Origin: an uncultured Archangium sp.
Lineage (GTDB): Bacteria; Myxococcota; Myxococcia; Myxococcales; Myxococcaceae
DNA length: 9,037 bases
Assembly: GCA_937875615.1 (NCBI GenBank)
Contig: CALNBU010000224.1
Coordinates: 1 to 9,037 of the forward strand
Reading direction: 5' to 3'
Of the stretch, positions 7,983-9,037 are shown piece after piece. Position 1 is the stretch's first letter. Every line of letters starts with the position of its first letter. Made by a program: the position numbers and the translations under genes. Under the pieces are notes generated by a model. That model had not been told where the DNA came from. It worked only from the letters and a program-made list of their open reading frames with translations, and ran no database searches.

Positions 7983-8777
7983 ATGGAGCGCCTCGCGCAG
8001 TTGCTGGCCGGCAAGCGGGTCTGCGTGCTGACGGGCGCGGGCATCAGCACCGAGTCGGGCATCCCCGACTACCGGGGGCCGTCGGCGCCGGCGCGACGCC
8101 GCGCGCCCCTTCAACACCAGGACTTCCTGCGCGACGCCCGCACCCGCGCCCGCTACTGGGCGCGCTCCACGCTGGGGTGGCCGCGCTTCTCGCGGTTCCT
8201 CCCCAACGCCGCGCACCACGCGCTGGCGGCCTGGCCGGCGGTCACCGGGGTCATCACCCAGAACGTCGACCGACTGCACCACAAGGCCGGGCAGCGGGAG
8301 GTGCTGGAGCTGCACGGCGCGCTGGCCGAGGTGTGCTGCCTGCGCTGCGGCGCGCGCAGCCCACGTGACGCGCTGCAGGTCCGGCTGACGGAGGACAACC
8401 CCGGCGTGCTGCACTGGCAACACACGCTGCTCCCCGACGGCGACGCCGACCTCCCCGACGCGGTGGTGGAGGACTTCCGGGTGCCCCCCTGCGGATGCGG
8501 CGGCGTGCTGAAGCCCGACGTCGTCTTCTTCGGCGACACCGTGCCCCGCCCGCGCGTCGAGGCCGCCTTCGCCCTGCTGCACGCCAGCGAGGTGTTGCTG
8601 GTGGTGGGCAGCTCCCTCACCGTGTTCTCCGGGTACCGCTTCGTGCTGCGCGCCCGGGAGCTGGGGTTGCCGGTGGCGGTGCTGAACGTGGGCCCCACCC
8701 GCGCCGACGGCGACGCCGCGGTGAAGGTCGAGGCCTGGGCCGCCCAGTGCCTCCCGGAGCTGGTGCAGCGCAGCTGA
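7983..8777 (+). CDS. NAD-dependent protein deacylase, class II sirtuin (SIRT4-like)
   Basis: A 264-aa sirtuin that removes acyl groups from lysine using NAD+, releasing nicotinamide and O-acyl-ADP-ribose. NAD-binding motifs are GAGISTESGIPDYRG (18-32) and TQNVDRLHHKAG (92-103). H111 in LHG is the catalytic histidine, and VVGSSLTVFSGYRF (207-220) and NVGPTR (235-240) complete the Rossmann site. The order and wording, including QHQDFLRDARTRARYWAR and LKPDVVFFGDTV, closely follow human SIRT4, which has lipoamidase and branched acyl-lysine deacylase activities. The zinc site is unusual: C119-L-R-C122 is normal CxxC, but the second pair is C170-G-C172 (CxC) where SIRT4 has CxxC. The gene is divergent from the thioesterase gene with about 26 bp between starts. 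A 132-bp gap without a convincing terminator follows. Confidence 0.95.
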   Translation: MERLAQLLAGKRVCVLTGAGISTESGIPDYRGPSAPARRRAPLQHQDFLRDARTRARYWARSTLGWPRFSRFLPNAAHHALAAWPAVTGVITQNVDRLHHKAGQREVLELHGALAEVCCLRCGARSPRDALQVRLTEDNPGVLHWQHTLLPDGDADLPDAVVEDFRVPPCGCGGVLKPDVVFFGDTVPRPRVEAAFALLHASEVLLVVGSSLTVFSGYRFVLRARELGLPVAVLNVGPTRADGDAAVKVEAWAAQCLPELVQRS

Positions 8778-8909
8778 CCGTGGCGCGCTGGCGCCGCTGT
8801 GGCGTGCGTGCGCGAGCCTGGTGCCCAACCTCCTGGAATGGGGGCCGCGGCCGTTGGCACGCCGCGTGGATTCCCTGCCGCCACACACCCTGTCCCGAAA
8901 GGAACTCCC
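8778..8909. other. Longest gene-free gap (132 bp), presumed promoter region of the last gene
   Basis: It holds a 5-bp G+C hairpin, GGCGC-GCTG-GCGCC (8782-8795), right after the sirtuin stop but without a T run, so it is a poor intrinsic terminator. It also holds a perfect 10-bp palindrome GGCCGCGGCC (8843-8852) and the sequence TTGGCACG (8854-8861), which fits either a -35 (TTGGCA) without a matching -10 or the -24 half of a sigma-54 promoter. The Shine-Dalgarno of the following gene is at the right end. No small ORF with a convincing start was seen. Confidence 0.4.
8898..8903 (+). promoter_or_regulatory. Strong Shine-Dalgarno for the last gene
   Basis: AAAGGA with 6 nt to ATG 8910, the best ribosome binding site in the window. 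It fixes the start of the short, partly visible gene and implies a transcript with a real 5' leader. Confidence 0.75.
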
Positions 8910-9037
8910 ATGAAGAAGCTCTCGCTGCTGATGGCCCTGTCGTTCTCGTTTCCGGTGCTGGCGCAGTCTGTCCAGGAGACGGCCAAGGACACCGTCAACG
9001 ACGCCAAGCGCGCGGTGAAGAAGGGCGCCAACCGCGT
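8910..9037 (+). CDS. Small secreted or periplasmic protein, first 42 residues (runs off the window)
   Basis: The start is clear: a strong AAAGGA Shine-Dalgarno and an ATG followed by MKKLSLLMALSFSFPVLA, a classic Sec signal peptide with a predicted signal peptidase I site after VLA (A18/Q19). The visible mature part, QSVQETAKDTVNDAKRAVKKGANR, is charged and amphipathic-helical, rich in Lys, Asp and Ala, with no Cys and so no lipobox. It resembles short helical stress-type or apolipoprotein-like exported proteins, but I cannot name a family from 42 residues. The antisense frame across this region is open but has no support. Confidence 0.8.
   Translation, partial: MKKLSLLMALSFSFPVLAQSVQETAKDTVNDAKRAVKKGANR

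Noticed and set aside
8782..8795. Hairpin GGCGC-GCTG-GCGCC after the sirtuin as an intrinsic terminator
   Set aside because: Only a 5-bp stem and no T run; such short G+C hairpins are common by chance in this base composition.
8835..8874. GGAAT ... ATTCC inverted repeat as an operator
   Set aside because: Only 5 bp per arm, 30 bp apart, with no extension on either side; expected by chance.
8153..9031. Minus-strand open frame opposite the sirtuin and the last gene
   Set aside because: Ser/Thr/Arg/Ala-rich shadow composition; the sirtuin on the plus strand is certain and the last gene has a signal peptide and strong RBS.

Overview
The window is about 70% G+C and densely coding, with G/C-rich third codon positions. 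Gene content suggests a myxobacterium (Myxococcota). The clearest pointer is a large predicted lipoprotein that has a short Cys/Asp-rich N-terminal module followed by a Asp-Ala-Gly-rich linker. The other pointers are LPS (Kdo) biosynthesis and a SIRT4-like sirtuin. This assignment comes from style and content, not from a database match.

Layout, left to right. (1) The 5' part of a neutral/alkaline ceramidase-like gene on the minus strand (872 to the window edge). (2) Divergent from it, kdsB (CMP-Kdo synthetase) and 24 bp later ppa (family I inorganic pyrophosphatase). (3) An AraC-family regulator on the minus strand whose 3' end overlaps that of ppa by 23 bp. (4) Divergent from it, a small SRPBCC/AHSA1-type protein. 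(5) pyrG (CTP synthase). (6) A 651-aa predicted lipoprotein on the minus strand, ending 3 bp from the pyrG stop. (7) A hotdog-fold acyl-CoA thioesterase upstream of it on the same strand. (8) Divergent from the thioesterase, with about 26 bp between start codons, a class II (SIRT4-like) sirtuin. (9) The first 42 codons of a small secreted protein. The only gene-free stretches are short: 873-952, 3201-3251, 3708-3795, 7387-7431, 7957-7982 and 8778-8909.

How the genes relate. PyrG makes CTP; KdsB uses CTP and Kdo to make CMP-Kdo and PPi; Ppa destroys the PPi. Three steps of one metabolic pull toward LPS inner-core synthesis are therefore close together. AraC and the SRPBCC protein sit between ppa and pyrG and may be a small regulator-target pair. 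The thioesterase and the sirtuin share a very short divergent promoter, and both families act on acyl groups (acyl-CoA and acyl-lysine).

The most notable non-coding signal is a -10-like element (TAnnnT, or TGC-TAnnnn) about 12 to 14 nt before the start codon of six genes. Most of these lack a good Shine-Dalgarno sequence. The pattern suggests leaderless or near-leaderless transcription. The AraC gene and the last gene instead have clear purine-rich ribosome binding sites. I saw no mobile element, CRISPR array, tRNA or rRNA, and nothing that I can honestly call a new multi-gene defence or biosynthetic system.
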